Virus record (IMG/VR): IMGVR_UViG_3300006928_000052
Span: 1 to 28,222 of that record
Reading direction: 5' to 3' (one strand)
Source of the DNA: a virus
Length of the DNA: 28,222 nucleotides
The translations under genes were made by a program, and so were the position numbers. The notes under the pieces are model-generated. The model was not told the origin of the DNA, ran no database searches, and was given only the letters and a program-made list of their open reading frames with translations. Below, piece after piece: positions 8,440-23,400 of the stretch; within the stretch, counting starts at the first letter, position 1, and every line of letters starts with the position of its first letter.

Positions 8440-11400
8440 GCACCATCTCCACTGTGGTCTGATGTATTGAAGTTTATATCTCCTTTGTGTCCTTTACCAT
8501 GCAATGCTTGACTAAATCTAGGTTTAACCCTATAATCCATTCTCATAGATACAGTATCCGTATCAATTGCTTGTCTTCTTCTAGGTGCGTCTGAGCGATG
8601 ATGTTGAAGAGTGTTGTTTGTGATAGTCGCTGTCGTTATGGTAGATAGGAGGCTGTTGCTGTCATAGCCCGCTGCTTCCGTACCGGGTAATTTAGGGCCT
8701 TTCCCACCGGGTACTTGCAATGCAGCATCCCAATTCGAGAAGATAGGTATGTATGGGCCATTGCTATCAGGTATGCTTCGTCCAGTAGGTAAGTTATCTA
8801 TATCCGCTCTACCGCCCGGCGTTTCATATGTGAATACCCCATACTTGCCTCCTGATGTGGCTCTTAGGTAGTTCTGAGCGTATTGTGGTGAAGAAGAGTG
8901 CAATGAATCATGTGGTCTGAATACCTCCACATGCTTAGCATCTAACAGACGTATCGGTCTGAGTAGAAAACGTACGAGCGAGTCGCTCTCATTGTTCCTG
9001 ACAGTGTTGCTCGTGAAAGTGGAATCTTGGTAGGGGTTGCTTGTGTTGGTGCTCCCAGTGAGATTGGATAATCCCCATCCTGTGTCATCAAAATATCCAG
9101 CGTAATTGAATGACTCAAGCATGTATGAACCGCCGTACGGCCTGAATATGTTAGTATGTGAGAACTTGTGAGCACTGTTGAGGGATGACCCTCCACTCTG
9201 CCTTGCGAAGGATATGTTGGTGTAGTTTGCATCAGATAGCGTTGATGCGCCTGATAGCAGATTAGATGCACCGAGTAAGGTGACTCTCTGACCCACGTTC
9301 CTGTCAGTGTGTAGGCTATGTGCCTCTGTGTTAATTACCACGTGACTCTGCTCTATGTCTTCGCTTACCTCCGCATCAAGACCTATTCTAGGGCTACTAC
9401 GAGATATCGCTGACTTGTGTGGCGTATCACCCACTATCTTCTCGACTCTATCGCTCACTACCGCATCGAGTTTGATGAGTCCTTTGTCGTCTATGCCTAG
9501 CCTAGCGCTGATGCCTCGTTTAACCTCGTCATTCTGAAGCAAATCGTCTCTAGGTCTTAGTAAACCATCACCGAAAAGCGGCTCTGCCGTATTATGGCTG
9601 AGTACGATACCTGTCTTGCTTATTGGGTCTGATAGACCAGTTAAGACGTCTTCATTGAGCATAGTGGGGTATCGAATACCTCTACCGCTACCCATGTCTC
9701 CTACTCTTAGAGAGTGTGTTGGTGCGAATACATCCACTAGGTCATTATCCGTACTGTTTAGATTCTCGTCGTTGTCAGTGCCTCCGAAGCGTGGTATGTT
9801 GTATCCAGTGGTGATACTGACATTACCATTGGAGAAGTTCACAAGACCCTTCAGATTGAAGATTGGTTTAGCATCGTTCCATATCCTACGATATGGGCTT
9901 CTGTTATTTCTTCTGTCGTATTCGTACGCATCACCTGCGTCCCATGCTGGTCTGATGCCGAATCCACGCACTGGAGCACGCCTCACGTCCTCTCCACGCT
10001 CATTACCCCACCAATCCACCAAGTAGTGCTGAGAAGCCACAGAGAGGCTTGTAATGCCTAATCCATTGACATCTCCCCACCAGTCTCTTCGAACTGCACT
10101 TGGATTGCGTATGGTACGCACTGGTGTGCCGAATGGCCTTGTCATCCTTCTACCGTCACTATACCTCACCTGAGTCTCCTGCTTGTCATGTCCTAGCATA
10201 CCAGCGAAGTTGGTCTGCCTCTCCATCACACCTACGTATGTGGTTGGGAATGTGCTGCTGCTAGTACCATTGCCACCCCACTCCCAGTCCGTGGACTCCA
10301 TCTGCACGAGTGGGCCGCTGTCCGCGTCCGTGGTGTTCTTGCCCTCTACATTGGCCGTATTCTCGTACATCATACGGGCTGGTGATAGACCGTACCGTGG
10401 TCTGTTAGTGGCTTGCAGTACACCGAAACGGTGACCGTACGCTCTTCTCTCGGTAGCATCTGCGGTCGTTGTAGTGATTCCAGCAGAGATGGCATAACTA
10501 CCATCATCGTCGCTATCTACGAACTTGTGCTGCGTGGCAGATGAAAAGTTAGCCCTCTGTGATGTGTCGTGTGCGTTCCATGTAGTACCTACCATGGAGT
10601 AGTACCCCAAATCGCTGGCCTGTGCACCACCACGGCTACCGCATGGCCAGTATCCTGCTAGCATGATATTAGTGCCCCCAGCGTCGTGTGTGCTGTCACC
10701 AGCCACCGCCGTACCATCTTTCAGAGAGATACTAGGCGTCTTGATGAGGAAGTCGAATGGCCCATTGCTTATTGCATATGAGAAATCATGGTAGTGTATG
10801 GTCTCGAAATGCTCAGGTAGGCTATTGTACGCCTTCTTATCTATCGCATTGCCTCCAAATGTCGTTCTACTATCCGAGAAGTATGTATTAGGTCTACCTA
10901 GATTATGGTGCCACATGCATAGGAATGCATCGGGTACGTATCCTGAGTTGGTATCCCTATTACCTAATATGACATCATCTAATATATTTGCGAATATACT
11001 TCTTCTCTTATCTGTAATTATAGTACCAGTAGGTATATTGTTGAATGCTGAGGATAGTCTTAGAACTGCACCATCGAATAGGTTTGTCCAAAACACATCA
11101 CTACCTCCAGCAACTTGTATATAGTCGCCCTTGTTTATGTCAAAATTGCTTCCACTGCGGTTTACAAGTGCTTTAGAATACTTATTGCCGTTTTTAGCAG
11201 TATATTCGATTACCTCGGAATAGTAGTTTTTCAAAGGAAATAGATTAGAGTTGTCAATTTGTATTCTACCACTGCTGGAATCAAAACTAATCACGGTAGT
11301 TTTAGGTACTAAACTGATACTTTGCATATTACCTGAGTATATATCTATATATGCAGAAGTATATCCATTAATTGTTAACTGTTTTCCTATACTTCCAAAT

Positions 11401-14400
11401 GTATTTCTACATATATGATAATAATCGTGAGGTGTATATTGAGACATTTTCAAAAATGCACCTGAATTACCTGATGGGTCTTCCTTATGCAATATACTCC
11501 ACCAAGGTATATTCAAGGTATATCCGGGTGTAGCAGGACTGAACATCGCCGAATATGGGAATCCTCTACGTGTAAATGACGGGCTTTCTGTTAATTGTAC
11601 CCCTAATGGGTTATACGACATCAATAAAGGTATATTTGTGAATTGACTGCCGGGGTCGGGGTTTATGTCCAGCATCACCTCATTAACGAATACCTCGCAT
11701 CCTCTTACATCAGCACCTACTTCCTTTGCTAATACGAGCGTTAAACCCCCTTTGGTAGCATCTTCCTTTATTGCTACGACTGTGTTTATCTGCTGACTAG
11801 TTAATTTACCGTGATTGTGATAACCCACTAATTGGTTATCGAATACATTTGGCTGTATTACTATCTGATATGCACCTACCTCAACCGGGTCAGGGAAGTG
11901 TCTGCCTAATGTGTAATTACCCGCTGCCTCAAGAACCACACTATGCCCTCCTAGTTTGTTAATATCACCTGCGTTAGTACCACTGGAAGCCAGTATACCG
12001 TATCCATCGTATCTAACTCCAGTTTCAAACATCAGTGAGAATGCACCTCCGTGTATGTCGCTTGGGCCGCTTGGTGCAGCGTTTATCGCACTGAAGTTTA
12101 TCTCAGGCTCTAACGGGTTGATGTTGTCTGCTAGATTAGTTATGTTAGTTTTCTTGTTAGTCTGAGTCTTCAGGTTATCGAAGAATGCGGTATCTTTGAA
12201 TCCAGTTCTAATCCCGTAGTCAAGTAGGTGTCTCTTGTATAGCGACTGATATGCTGGATGTGCCCAGTGTCCGGGTAACATAGGCATAGTAGGTGTGACG
12301 AAGTGATGCCCCATTCTTGGGAACGGCATTGGTGTTAGTTTGGGTCTGCTGTAAGCATTGTACGCTACTGAGTCTCCGTTGAAGTAAAGGGTCTCAGCCA
12401 TGTCGGGGGAATTACCACTGACCTCCGCGTGGTCGCGCATTCTCCTTGCAGCAAAGAACCGTGTACTACCAGCAGGTACGTAATATGATGGTACTACCTT
12501 CACAGTAGCATCAGGCTCGTACTCACCGCTAGTTGTATTCAAGGTGAAATACTTTGATAAGAAGTCTGCTAGTTCTATGTCTCCTGTTACGCCTTTGAAC
12601 CAGTTCTGCTCCACACCTGATGTGCCCGTGCTTGTATAAGACATCACAACTCCCTCCTCGGTCACAGTGTCGTACATCCTGATGAATCGTCTGTTATCAC
12701 TAACTTCCTTTGTACCGAAGCCTGAGTAGTTTAGTATCTCATTACCAGCAGAGACGCTGATATTGTTGTCAAAAACAGGGTTTTGGTACAATCCAACAGT
12801 CATCTTCAAGTTACTGTTGGTAGCGTCCCATGACGTTACTTTACCGTTGTAGTTTCTCACACCACTGGCATGCGTGTACACAGTCGGGTATCGGTGGGTG
12901 TGGCTATGCCCCATCTTTGTCACATGGAAGAACAGTGTCCTATCATGCAGTTCATACGATGTGTCTAGCGGATTGTTGTTATTCCATGCTCCGATTTGAG
13001 AGTCAAAGGTTACTGGGTCTATCCTCTCCCAGTTGTGGTCTTCGTATGTAGGCGACATTCTAGGGCCAGCAACTGAGTTGTTGAAAAGATGACTGGTGTA
13101 TGATGACCCTAAGTCGGGGTGGTGCATACCTCCACTTCCGATAGTCTCGTTCTGATATGCTTGTAGTGGGTCGAAACCTGAACGCACCACTATGTTACCC
13201 GGTATCGAATCAGGATTAGGTAGCATTACCTTGAGATTAGGGGTATTTCCACTGTTTGCTAATGCTGGTGCTCTACCCTTGATTGCTCTATTCTCAGTCC
13301 CTCTGAAACCACGTATGACAGTTCCCAGTGGACTACCGCCCTCTATGTTGTGCTTCTCACCAGCATCATCTACAACGGTGATTGCTCTGAACTGAACTTC
13401 CTCATTGGGTATCATTAACACGTTGTTAACCTTGTAGGGATGCTTTCTCATTAAATCGGGATGAGATAGTTCCTGTGCTTGCAGCACTGGCAGCATGGCA
13501 CCGTTCGTGGTCTCGAATGTGAATCTCACATTACCTAGTAGTTTCTCTCCTGTGGTGTATGCTGTACCGCTTGCTATTCTAGTAGTCCAAGGCACTGCAC
13601 CCAATCCTCTTGCATTGGATGTAGGAAGCGACAAGTTGCCTCCATCCATTCTCTTCCATACTATGTTCTCCACTGAGAAGTTCTTCACTGCGGAGTCCTC
13701 GTACATTTGGAATCCATTGACATCACCTAACCAGTACGGTGTTGGGTATGATGCGCTGTGTACGACACTATGTTTGTCTGCTGATGTATTCCTCTCAGCG
13801 TCATTGCTCTCTAGCAGTACAGAGCCAACGGAATGGTCTAGGTCGAATAGCAGGTCTCCTATCTTGTTGAGACCCGGCACTGCGTTCTTGAGTTTTCTGT
13901 CCTTTTCGCTACCATCGCTACCTGTGACTGCTGAGTGAAAGTACGAGCCTGTGCCCGGTGTATGAGTGAATGTGGTATCTGCCCAGTTAGTGTTCGTGAG
14001 CGTACCGCTAGGTAGAGCAGTGGTGTCTAGTATGAGCGCCTCTACGTTAGGGCCAGCATTCGCTGGTGCGATGAACCTGTCCTCACCATGTATTCTCTCA
14101 TCCCACCTAGTCGTACCTGCGTAGTGTATTGGATTACTGGATTGGCCATGTATGTGTAGCCAATCTCCTGTACCCTCGATGCCGTCATTATCTCTCTTGC
14201 ATATCAGAGTGGACTCAGCATTGTACGATACTACGATGAAAGCATGAGAGTACAGCCCCTGTGGTCGAGTGAGTTCCTCCGGGAGCGTACCGGCGTAGTT
14301 CGATGGGTCTGCCCATTGGTTGGCGTTGCCTGTCTCGTCCGTGTCCTTGAAGTTGTATGTATAGGAAGACCAACCGCCTTTACTGGGGGCTGTATGGTTA

Positions 14401-17400
14401 TACTGTGAGTAAAAGTTGGCTTTCTTCATGTGAGTGCCTAGGTTGTTCCCTATGCCGTCTATGCTAGGCGTGCTCTCAGGACTGCCAAACATCGATGTTA
14501 CTACCGGTACGTGACTGTGCAGTCCCACTACCGTACCAGCAGTACCGTATGGTGAGAATGCTAACATTGGGTGGTAAGCGCCTAATCCCGCTGCATATCC
14601 AGTGGTGTTCGTAGTGGATGAGTTCTTGGTTACGCTAGTCGTAATCTTCAGGCTATTGAGATATGAGTATCTTTCACCGTGCCATCCAACAGAGCCTATT
14701 GGACGTGTCCTATCTATCGCATCTGCTATGCCTGAGAAGTGCACTTGACACATATGGTCTCTAGTAGTAGCATTCTCATTGTTGAACCTCATAGTACCGG
14801 CTTTAGTCCATACGTAGATATCGTAAGTGTTGTTTATTGTTGGGAATGAGTTGGCTGTGAATGTGGCTGAGTTCTCTGCTTTGCTGTACCCCTTGAGTCT
14901 GTTTGGAGCCATGTAGAACTTAACCTTCCAGTTGCTGCTGTCTTTGAGTACCTCCCTAGAGTGATAAGGTACCCATGCATAGTCAGACCCTCCATCATCC
15001 TTGTAGAGCCTGAGCCAACCTGATGCTGGAGTCTGCTCCAATTGAGCCTGTGTGAATGCTGGTGAGCCTGTTCCCGACATTATGTGATACCCAGCGGTAT
15101 CCGATACGTCATATGTCGCTACTGCACCGAGATTGACCCAAGAATACCTATCTTGCTGCATTGAGTTACCCATGGATGGCATGTGTGAACCACCCATGGC
15201 TTTGAGTGCCCCAGCACCGGGAAATGCGTTAATGGCTGCTCCTACGACGGTGGCGAGTTCTTCTCCGTTCTGACATCGAGTTCCGTCAACTACTATGTAC
15301 TCCATCTTAGCATCTGTAACAGATACGTTATCTGTTTCGTTACCTCCCTGACCTCCGCTAGCCACACCGCTGATGTAATCAAGTATTCTACCAGTCATGA
15401 CGCCTGATGCTCTGAATGCAGTGGGATGTACTTGTTTGGCAGCCTCCCAATGAGGCCCTCCACCACCACTCTGATTTACTGCTCCCTTGATTCTTGTAGC
15501 CTTGTTTGGATGTGGTGGGTTGAATGTGATTTGGTTGTCCATCCAGTGACCTCCGGGATGGAAGCCCCCATCCATGTGGAACACGGTATCTGCTGCCATT
15601 GCTATGCCGAAGCCTATGGTAGGAGTGTGAGAGCGGGGGAACATCAGAGATAGGTTGGATGCGTTCGTTGGGGTATCATCATTGAATTGCTGGCCGTAGT
15701 GCCTACCATGTGCTGGTCTCTGTGCTAGTATTACCTTGTTGGCGTATCCAGCGGGACTCTCCCAGTTGACCATTGCCTTCCAGTGAAAACCAGCCCTAGC
15801 AGCGTAGTTCGAGTTGCTAGGAGGTGTGTGATACAACGCAGTATCCATTGGTGGTGGCGGTGATGCCCAGTGATTACCCACTGTGACTACTCTACCCGGA
15901 TATGGCTCTAATGTGTTACTACCCACGGTACTTCCGAACAAGGTACTACCAGTAGTGGATACTTCCTTGGTGAATGGGAAAGCCTGTCCCGGCCCGAATA
16001 TCAGGTAGGTGGTTTTGTTGTCTATGTCCACACCATCAACGTGGTCTTCGTACCGAGCAGTCTGATGCGCAAATCTCAGCACCAATGGTACTGGTTTGGC
16101 TTTAATGAGGTCGTGAGTCAGGTCGTTGTTACCAGCCGGATTGCTATACTTCGTCACACCCTTGTCAAGGTCAGGGGAGAGCACGTTGTCCTTGTTGAAC
16201 GCTGGTGGTGTTATGCTGCCGCGATGCTGGTTGCATAGTGCTGTACCGGGGAAGAAGGCAAACATAGCATTCGCATCAAGTATGGCATGGCTGGATGATA
16301 TCTCGCTAGCATTCTGTAATCCTGCCACACCCATCGGCCCATTGGCGTATGGGTGAGTGTAGAACGAGGAGTAATCGTTTTGCGTACCATCATTTACATC
16401 TAGTACTACACCGCTAAAGCCTCCACCGAAGAACAGTGGTACGCTGTGGTCGTCTCCGCTCTTACCTCCTCTGAAGTACACTATCGGTTCTGACATGACG
16501 CTACCGAGAGACCTGAGACCTGCGAACTCCCTAGCCCTCTTCGAGTCTGCGAATAGGGAAAATATCACACTATCTAATGGGATAGGTTTCAAAACACCTG
16601 TGGTAGAACCTGTGAAAGTCAGTGTCTGATTGGTCTTGCTACCACCAGTGGTGGAATGACTGAGTTCAAACGTGGTGTCGTTGGTTATGCTGTTTATGAT
16701 AGCATTATTGGGTATGTCAGTACCACTGACCTTCATGCCTACGAATAATGAGGATGTGCTATCCATCGTTATCGTGGGGTCGTTGTTGTAATCGCAAGTG
16801 GCATCTGTGAAAATATCGGTCGTTTCACTCCATGTTAGCATTGAAGAGACAAATGGTATTTCAGGCCAATTGTCGGATTGTGATTTGTCATCCCATATTA
16901 GAAGACTAGCATCGGAAGAAACCGTAGATGTCACATATCTACTAACCGTGGCAAATACATCGTTTCTGAAGAATATCTTCTTTTTCTCACCTACTGATAT
17001 GTGAGCGCTATTTACATGAGCAGTACCGCTTTGTGCTGGTATGAATACTCCATCTTGTGATTTATTGCTAGTAAGAAAACGTCTATCAGTCCATTGATAT
17101 TCTCTTGCTGTTCCCGGCCCACTACCTACTCCAGTGGCTGTGAATATCGTTCCTGCGTGGTTATCAGTAGCACCTATGGCAGTAAAGTCTGTATACGGTG
17201 TACCTTGCGAAACAGCATATGACTTTTGATTTATGATTTGATATTGTGTACCTATACTGAAAGAACCTGCATCTACAGAAGGGAATATACTATATTTACC
17301 CATAGGATTGTCTATCTTAGGTAGGATATGGTCTCCATAGGAACGAGTGAATCTCATGCCTTTCAAGTTCTCCATCCAAGTACGTGTATTAACTGGGATG

Positions 17401-20400
17401 TTCTGAGAGTCTACTAATATAGGTGTGGCAGTATTAGCATGAGGGCCTCTTGCTTTTGTTCTTATCTCTAGTAGATTATAAGGTATATATCCGCAGTCTA
17501 TCGATTCACCAGCATCAATGTCCGCGTCAGCGACTGAATAGGAATTAATGCCAAAATTCCAATCTTCAGTACCTGTTGGCTCATACGCGTTTTCTAACTC
17601 TCCAAACTCCAAATGGGAGGCTTGGATACCTAAGTCTCTCTGTAAAGTAGCGGAATAGTCCATGCTTAATGGTCTAACATTGCTATTGGTGCTGAACGCT
17701 CTTATCTTGATTGACTCAGGTTTTATCCCCCATTCAGCGAATGTCCTACCATCAGTGGCATACATATTGGTACAGTCGAAGGTAAGACCTTTATCCGAGT
17801 TAATTTCATTACCCGCATTTATCGCTGCCGCCATTGCTGCTGCTATCACTTCATCTGTGAGTATGCAAGTCCAGTTGATGGATGGTGATATCAAGTAGTC
17901 ATTACCGCTAGAGATAGAGGGTGTAACTCCGTAGAACACATTATCTACTCTCTTGGAGTATGAGTATACTTTACCTACGTCTCCTGTATGTACGCTTGCT
18001 TGGAATACTCCGTTTTCCTTTGGAAATCCTAAATAGGACAGTCCTTTATCGGTATCACTGTTGTAACCATCCACGTCTGTTATTGTCAATGCTGAATTAC
18101 TAGAACTATAAGAGACATTCATCACCATTGCCACACTAGGTGACGGCACACTGCGCCATTCATTACCAAACCACCCATGAGCAGTACCAACAGTTATTGT
18201 GCTTCTTCCAGTGGCATCTCCCGACCCATGCATGTGAGCGCCTATGGTAAATCCACCATCAGACACTGACCTATCATCAAAGAATATACACACTTCATCT
18301 TCTATGGTGTTAGGTAGTATGGTGTTGTCATTCCCTATTGAGTCGCCCATTTTTCTGTAAATCAAGCGTATGCCTGATTCGGCACCTATGTTATTCTTGA
18401 ATCTAAATCCGTATATCGGCTCTGTACCTATGGAATCAGAGGATGCTTGACTAGAGGGTATATGTGAGGAATATGCAGATAGGTTAGGTGTACCGTATCT
18501 GTGAGATTGGGCGGTTTCGTTCTGCTTGCCCATACCATAAGTACCTGCAATAGGAGACCAGCCCGGTATACCAGCAGCAACTAAACCGCCAAAGTTTATC
18601 CTGCTCATTGCCCTAGTACCAGTTCGCAATCCCTTGACCAGTGAAGAGGTAGAGCCTTTCACATCGAGGGATTCAAGCGATGCTGTGTTTCTGCTACTGC
18701 CCCCTAGCGTTTCTGAAGTAGCCCTAAGAAGGTTGGTATCATCAAAATCGGCTACACTGTTAACGTCCTCGCCAGTGCTCTGAGTGCTAATGTACTGCTG
18801 TAAGGTGGTAACTGGTGCGAATGGCCTACCGTGCTTATTGAGGGGCATTGGCGCTGGATGCATGTTTTCACCCTCGCTTTCTTCGGGCAACGCCCAAAAG
18901 TTACGCCATCTACCGCCATGACCTATCAGGAACTGAGGTTGGTATGTGGTCTGACCCTTGCTGTTGTCTAACCATGCACAGAAGTTCCTGCCGCTTGCAC
19001 CCGGCACTGTGCTATGTATGACGATGGTGAATCCCCTATCTCCATTGAGGTCTTCTACCTCTCTACCTATATGGGCACGAACGTATCCCATGTGAGTACC
19101 CTTGTTATTGTCGTCCACATGCCAAAACGGAGATGGGTCATGAGCAGAACCTCCTGCTGTTCTAGCATTAAGTGCAGCATGCTGGTTGATGAGCCTAACT
19201 ACTTCCTCGGCTGCGTTCTGAACGTTGGTTACTCCGTCCCTCTGTGCTACCTCACCCATGTCTACGGTGAGTCTTCTGATGAAATCCATGTTTGTCCACT
19301 GCGGCCTCTTGTTCACGTTGCCGAACTCGTGTGATGAGAGGTCTAGCGTATCACTGCGTATCCCTCTTAGACAAAGGAAGGCTGGAATGACTCTCGTTCC
19401 ATCAGGAGTGTCGAAGAAAGTAGATGGGTCTCTCATAGTATGAGTAGTAGCGCCGGCCTTGGCTCTCCAATCAATCAACTTCCCGATGAAAAAGTCGGCC
19501 TCAGTGTTCTGTATTCTACTCAATGAGTGTAGTTTATCGGCTTTTCTATACAGCACTGCTTCGTCCTTAGTTCTAGGAGTAATGCTATTGCCGGACTTAT
19601 ATCCATCTACTATTCCCCCATAGGAAAAACCAGTATGAACGTGGTGTCCGTGAGCCTTACCCCATAGTCTGCTACCTGCTATCACTCTACCATCAGTGGG
19701 AAGAGCCGGAGATAGACTCGCTATTGTCGTGCTGTCTATGAGGTCGCTGGTGTGTCTATTTGCTAAATCGTGTGCGTAAGCGCTTTCTATGAACTTGGAT
19801 TGTTGTGTGCTTCGTATGTATGGGTTTTGCGATGGAAATCCGTTTGCTACGTCTATCTGCGTAGTCCAAGGGCTTGGGCCAGCACCGTTGTACTTGGCGT
19901 TGATTGAGTGTAGAGGGTTCGATGTGTCCTCATCCTCCTCGACGACTTCCTTCGGCCATCCGAGTTGGGTGGCTTGGGGACTGCTCTGCACTTGCATATG
20001 TATGTCTTGGAACGCTACAAACTCCCTGTCATTCTTTACATCGTACAACAAAACCCTAGCATGGTCTTCGTTGGATAGATATGGGTCTATGTAAGCAATA
20101 GTAGGTGCTTGAGATATAGTGAGTCCAAGTGCTAGATAATTTTCCTCTATCGTTCTATTGATATGCTGTACGTAGTTTCTAGCCGTCTCTAAGCATGTGT
20201 TTCCTATCAGGAAGTTCTCTAGGGCAATGCTATCCCTAGGGCTGTTATTTACTTGAGATGCCCCTCCGTTGAACTCTTGCCACACTTGAGACTCGTCATA
20301 GACTCCCCTACTCTTGGCAAACAGACCCTCTACCGCATGTGGGTTGTTGTATGACATGTTAGCCCATACCGTATCGCCGTTTCGCAATCCGCCCGGTGCG

Positions 20401-23400
20401 TACGGATTCAGCCAAGTTGCGTTGAGAATTGCATCTTTGTCAATGTAATCTCCTGTTGAGATACGTACATCATAGGTGCCAGCACTCGGTGTTTGGTTAG
20501 TTCTACCTGTAACTGTTACTACCTGTTCTCCGCTCGTGTTGACGGTTGCTACATCGCTCACAGTGCCTATTGGGTAGAACGTGCCACCGTGAGCACCACC
20601 GGAAGTGTAGAAGTAAATGTAATCGCCCTTCTTGAGATTACCACCGTGCAGGTCATTCAAACTCTTACCTGCTGCCGTTGTAATTGTAATAGCAGAGCCT
20701 GTTACTGTTGTTGTCGTACCTATTTTATATGTAGAACCAAATAGTTCGTCATACAATGCGCTACTATATGCTGAAGAGTTACCTTGATTGTGTATCGGGT
20801 TTATGAGTCCAGCAGTTAGAACGTCTTGTAAGGCTTTTCTACTTTTTCTAGCAAGATATATTTCCTTTTTATCCAAAGAATTAGGATAGGAAGCCGAGTC
20901 ATAATACGTCAGAACTATGCTAGTCTTCGGTATATTCGTATCAGTTTCTATGTTCTTAAGATGGCCGTGATACTGGTACTTGTATATCGTACCGTTATCA
21001 TCGTGCTCTACTACATAAAGCAACTGTCCTTCGTCTGTTGGTGCTGCTGCAAGAGTATCGTATCCCAAGTCGGGGAACTTCTTGAAGTCCTCTTCATTCA
21101 AAGTGACTATAATTGCTTTTTCTATTGAGTTTATTCCTATGCTCTCTATCGTCTGAGCCTGTACTATACCTCTTGCCCTACCTGTTTCTACTCGTGCTGC
21201 ATGTGGATTGCTCTCAGGCCCTGCCTTGAACTCGACTGCGCTCACGTACTGACGGAGGCCGTAATCGACGTTACCTCCCTGCGTCTTAACGCTAGCAGCA
21301 TCGTGATAGAACTCGTTTCTGCTCTCAAAATCACTGGAAGGAGTAAGGTCATCAGATGCCATGGGTGTAGCATTCTCGACTACTGGGCCACCAACGAAGA
21401 GGGATATTCCTTCTTTCAGGCTAGATACGAAGTTCTCAGATATGTTATAATCAACATTGACCAGTTGGATATAACCACTGGTATGCGGGTCGTTGTTGTA
21501 CCATGCCCACTCTCCTTCTGCTGTGAATACCCTTCTATATCTATGTTGACTAACTCCTGCTATAAGCGCGCTTCCTGAGTGAGTAGTTGCGCTTGGAAAT
21601 ATCTTGGGGTCGCTGACCGTTAAACGAAAATTGGTATCATCCCAAGACTCCAATATCGCTGACTTAACGTGCTTGTTCTGAGAGATAGCGTATGAGTATG
21701 CGGATTGTGCTTCTCTGTCAGCAGGGTGAACATCCTTCATTCTACGACCTACTGGACTTGGATTGAATGTGTGTGCCGTGTGAGTGGCATCGATATGAAT
21801 CTTGAAGGCATTGTCCGGGCCGACGTTGTTATGGAAGAATTGCTTAGAGAATACTGGTATTTCTGCTAATGCTCTAGTGCTAGCATACTGAGTACCTAGT
21901 TGGTAGTCATGAGAGACGTCGTTTAGAGACTGATGCATTCTGTCATTTATGGTAGTACCATTCTCCAAGTTGGTATTGTTCCCGAAGTCAGGCTCGCTGT
22001 ATATCGTGAAGTTACCATATACCGTCACATTAGTGCCAGTAGTGCTACCCTTCATGTATCCAGCAGCATTCAGTAAGGAATTGACTGAAATGAACTCTCT
22101 ACCTCTACTGCCAACAAAATCTCCGCTGCCTAATGCTGCTGAGGCGAATGTGAATGTACTACCCGTCTTGCTAGTGTATTTGGCACTAGTTCCATCTGCT
22201 AGGTATATTCTCCCTACTTTGGGGAATCCGTATGTACCCCAACTGCTAAGAGAGGTGGACTTGTTATTTAGAGGCTCTATGTACAGAACAGCACTGCCAG
22301 CGTTGAAATCGATGTCCATCCTTGTCGCTGTAATTGCATATGCTCTTCTAGTGGAATACGACTCGTGCGCTAGTCTGCTTATCTGACTCATTGGCGCTGT
22401 GTCCTTTGCCCCTTGACCCGGCCCACCTAGAGTAACTGTTACTACTGGGGCATTCGGCTCTATTTCCTTGACTATATGGGAATCGGGGCTTCCACTACCA
22501 GTAAGACCAACAGAACGTGTGATTGCGGATTCTGCTAAACCTATACATTCTATCGTAGTGAGACTAGCATTCTCCCCCTCGCTTTCTTTGACTGCTCTGA
22601 CTCTCGCTCTACTGAGAAGGTACATCGGCGTCATTAGATTGACTGGTGCTGTGTTTTCCAAATTGGATTTGAGAGAGGATAACTGATTCGTCCTCCTTCT
22701 ATCCGAAGGTTGTATGATGATTTTAATGTTGGATATAGAACTTAAGACTTCAAAATTGTCTATTATGTCAAATACCTCATGGACGTGCGATGACACTTGA
22801 GGCAATCCCGTATCGAACTGACCTGCTGATGGGGAAGATGCTACTATTTCAGGCTCAAGACGTTCGTAATCTACTTTATCAGCAAGTTCAGTAGCAGCGA
22901 TTATCTTGTCAATGGTCAATCTATTGAATACGGATTCGTGAGTTCCTGTCGTGCTGGATGACTCTGATATGACTTTAGGAGTAGTGTTAAATGAAGTAGA
23001 TATTGCTCTAGGCGTGTAATTCGCTGGTACTAGGCTATCATCTAATGAAACATCTGCTTCGTATCCTTCGCTGTTATCTCCTATCATAGAATGAGGCGTT
23101 GCGAGTATTTGGTCTCCAGTGAAAGCCTCTATAACTCCTCCAGCAGAATACAGAGTTTTGCCTGACGCTAATGAATTTACAATAGCGTCATATACATATG
23201 ACCCTCCTCCTGTTGCGGCGTCCGATGCTGGGACAGTCTTCTCAACCATCAACAAAGGCTGGTATCTTCTTGCTGTACCACTACCGCTACCAGTTCCAGT
23301 GGCTGTGAATATAGTACCTACATTATTGTCTGCTGCACCTATACCAGTGAAGGAGGTATTACCGGCGCTAACAATGACATATTGCTTGCCTGATACGAAA

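Noticed and set aside
8942-9271. Minus-strand open frame of 109 codons inside the giant gene
   Set aside because: It lies in another frame within the long, domain-bearing giant frame, has no homology signs and its composition is that of a shifted reading.
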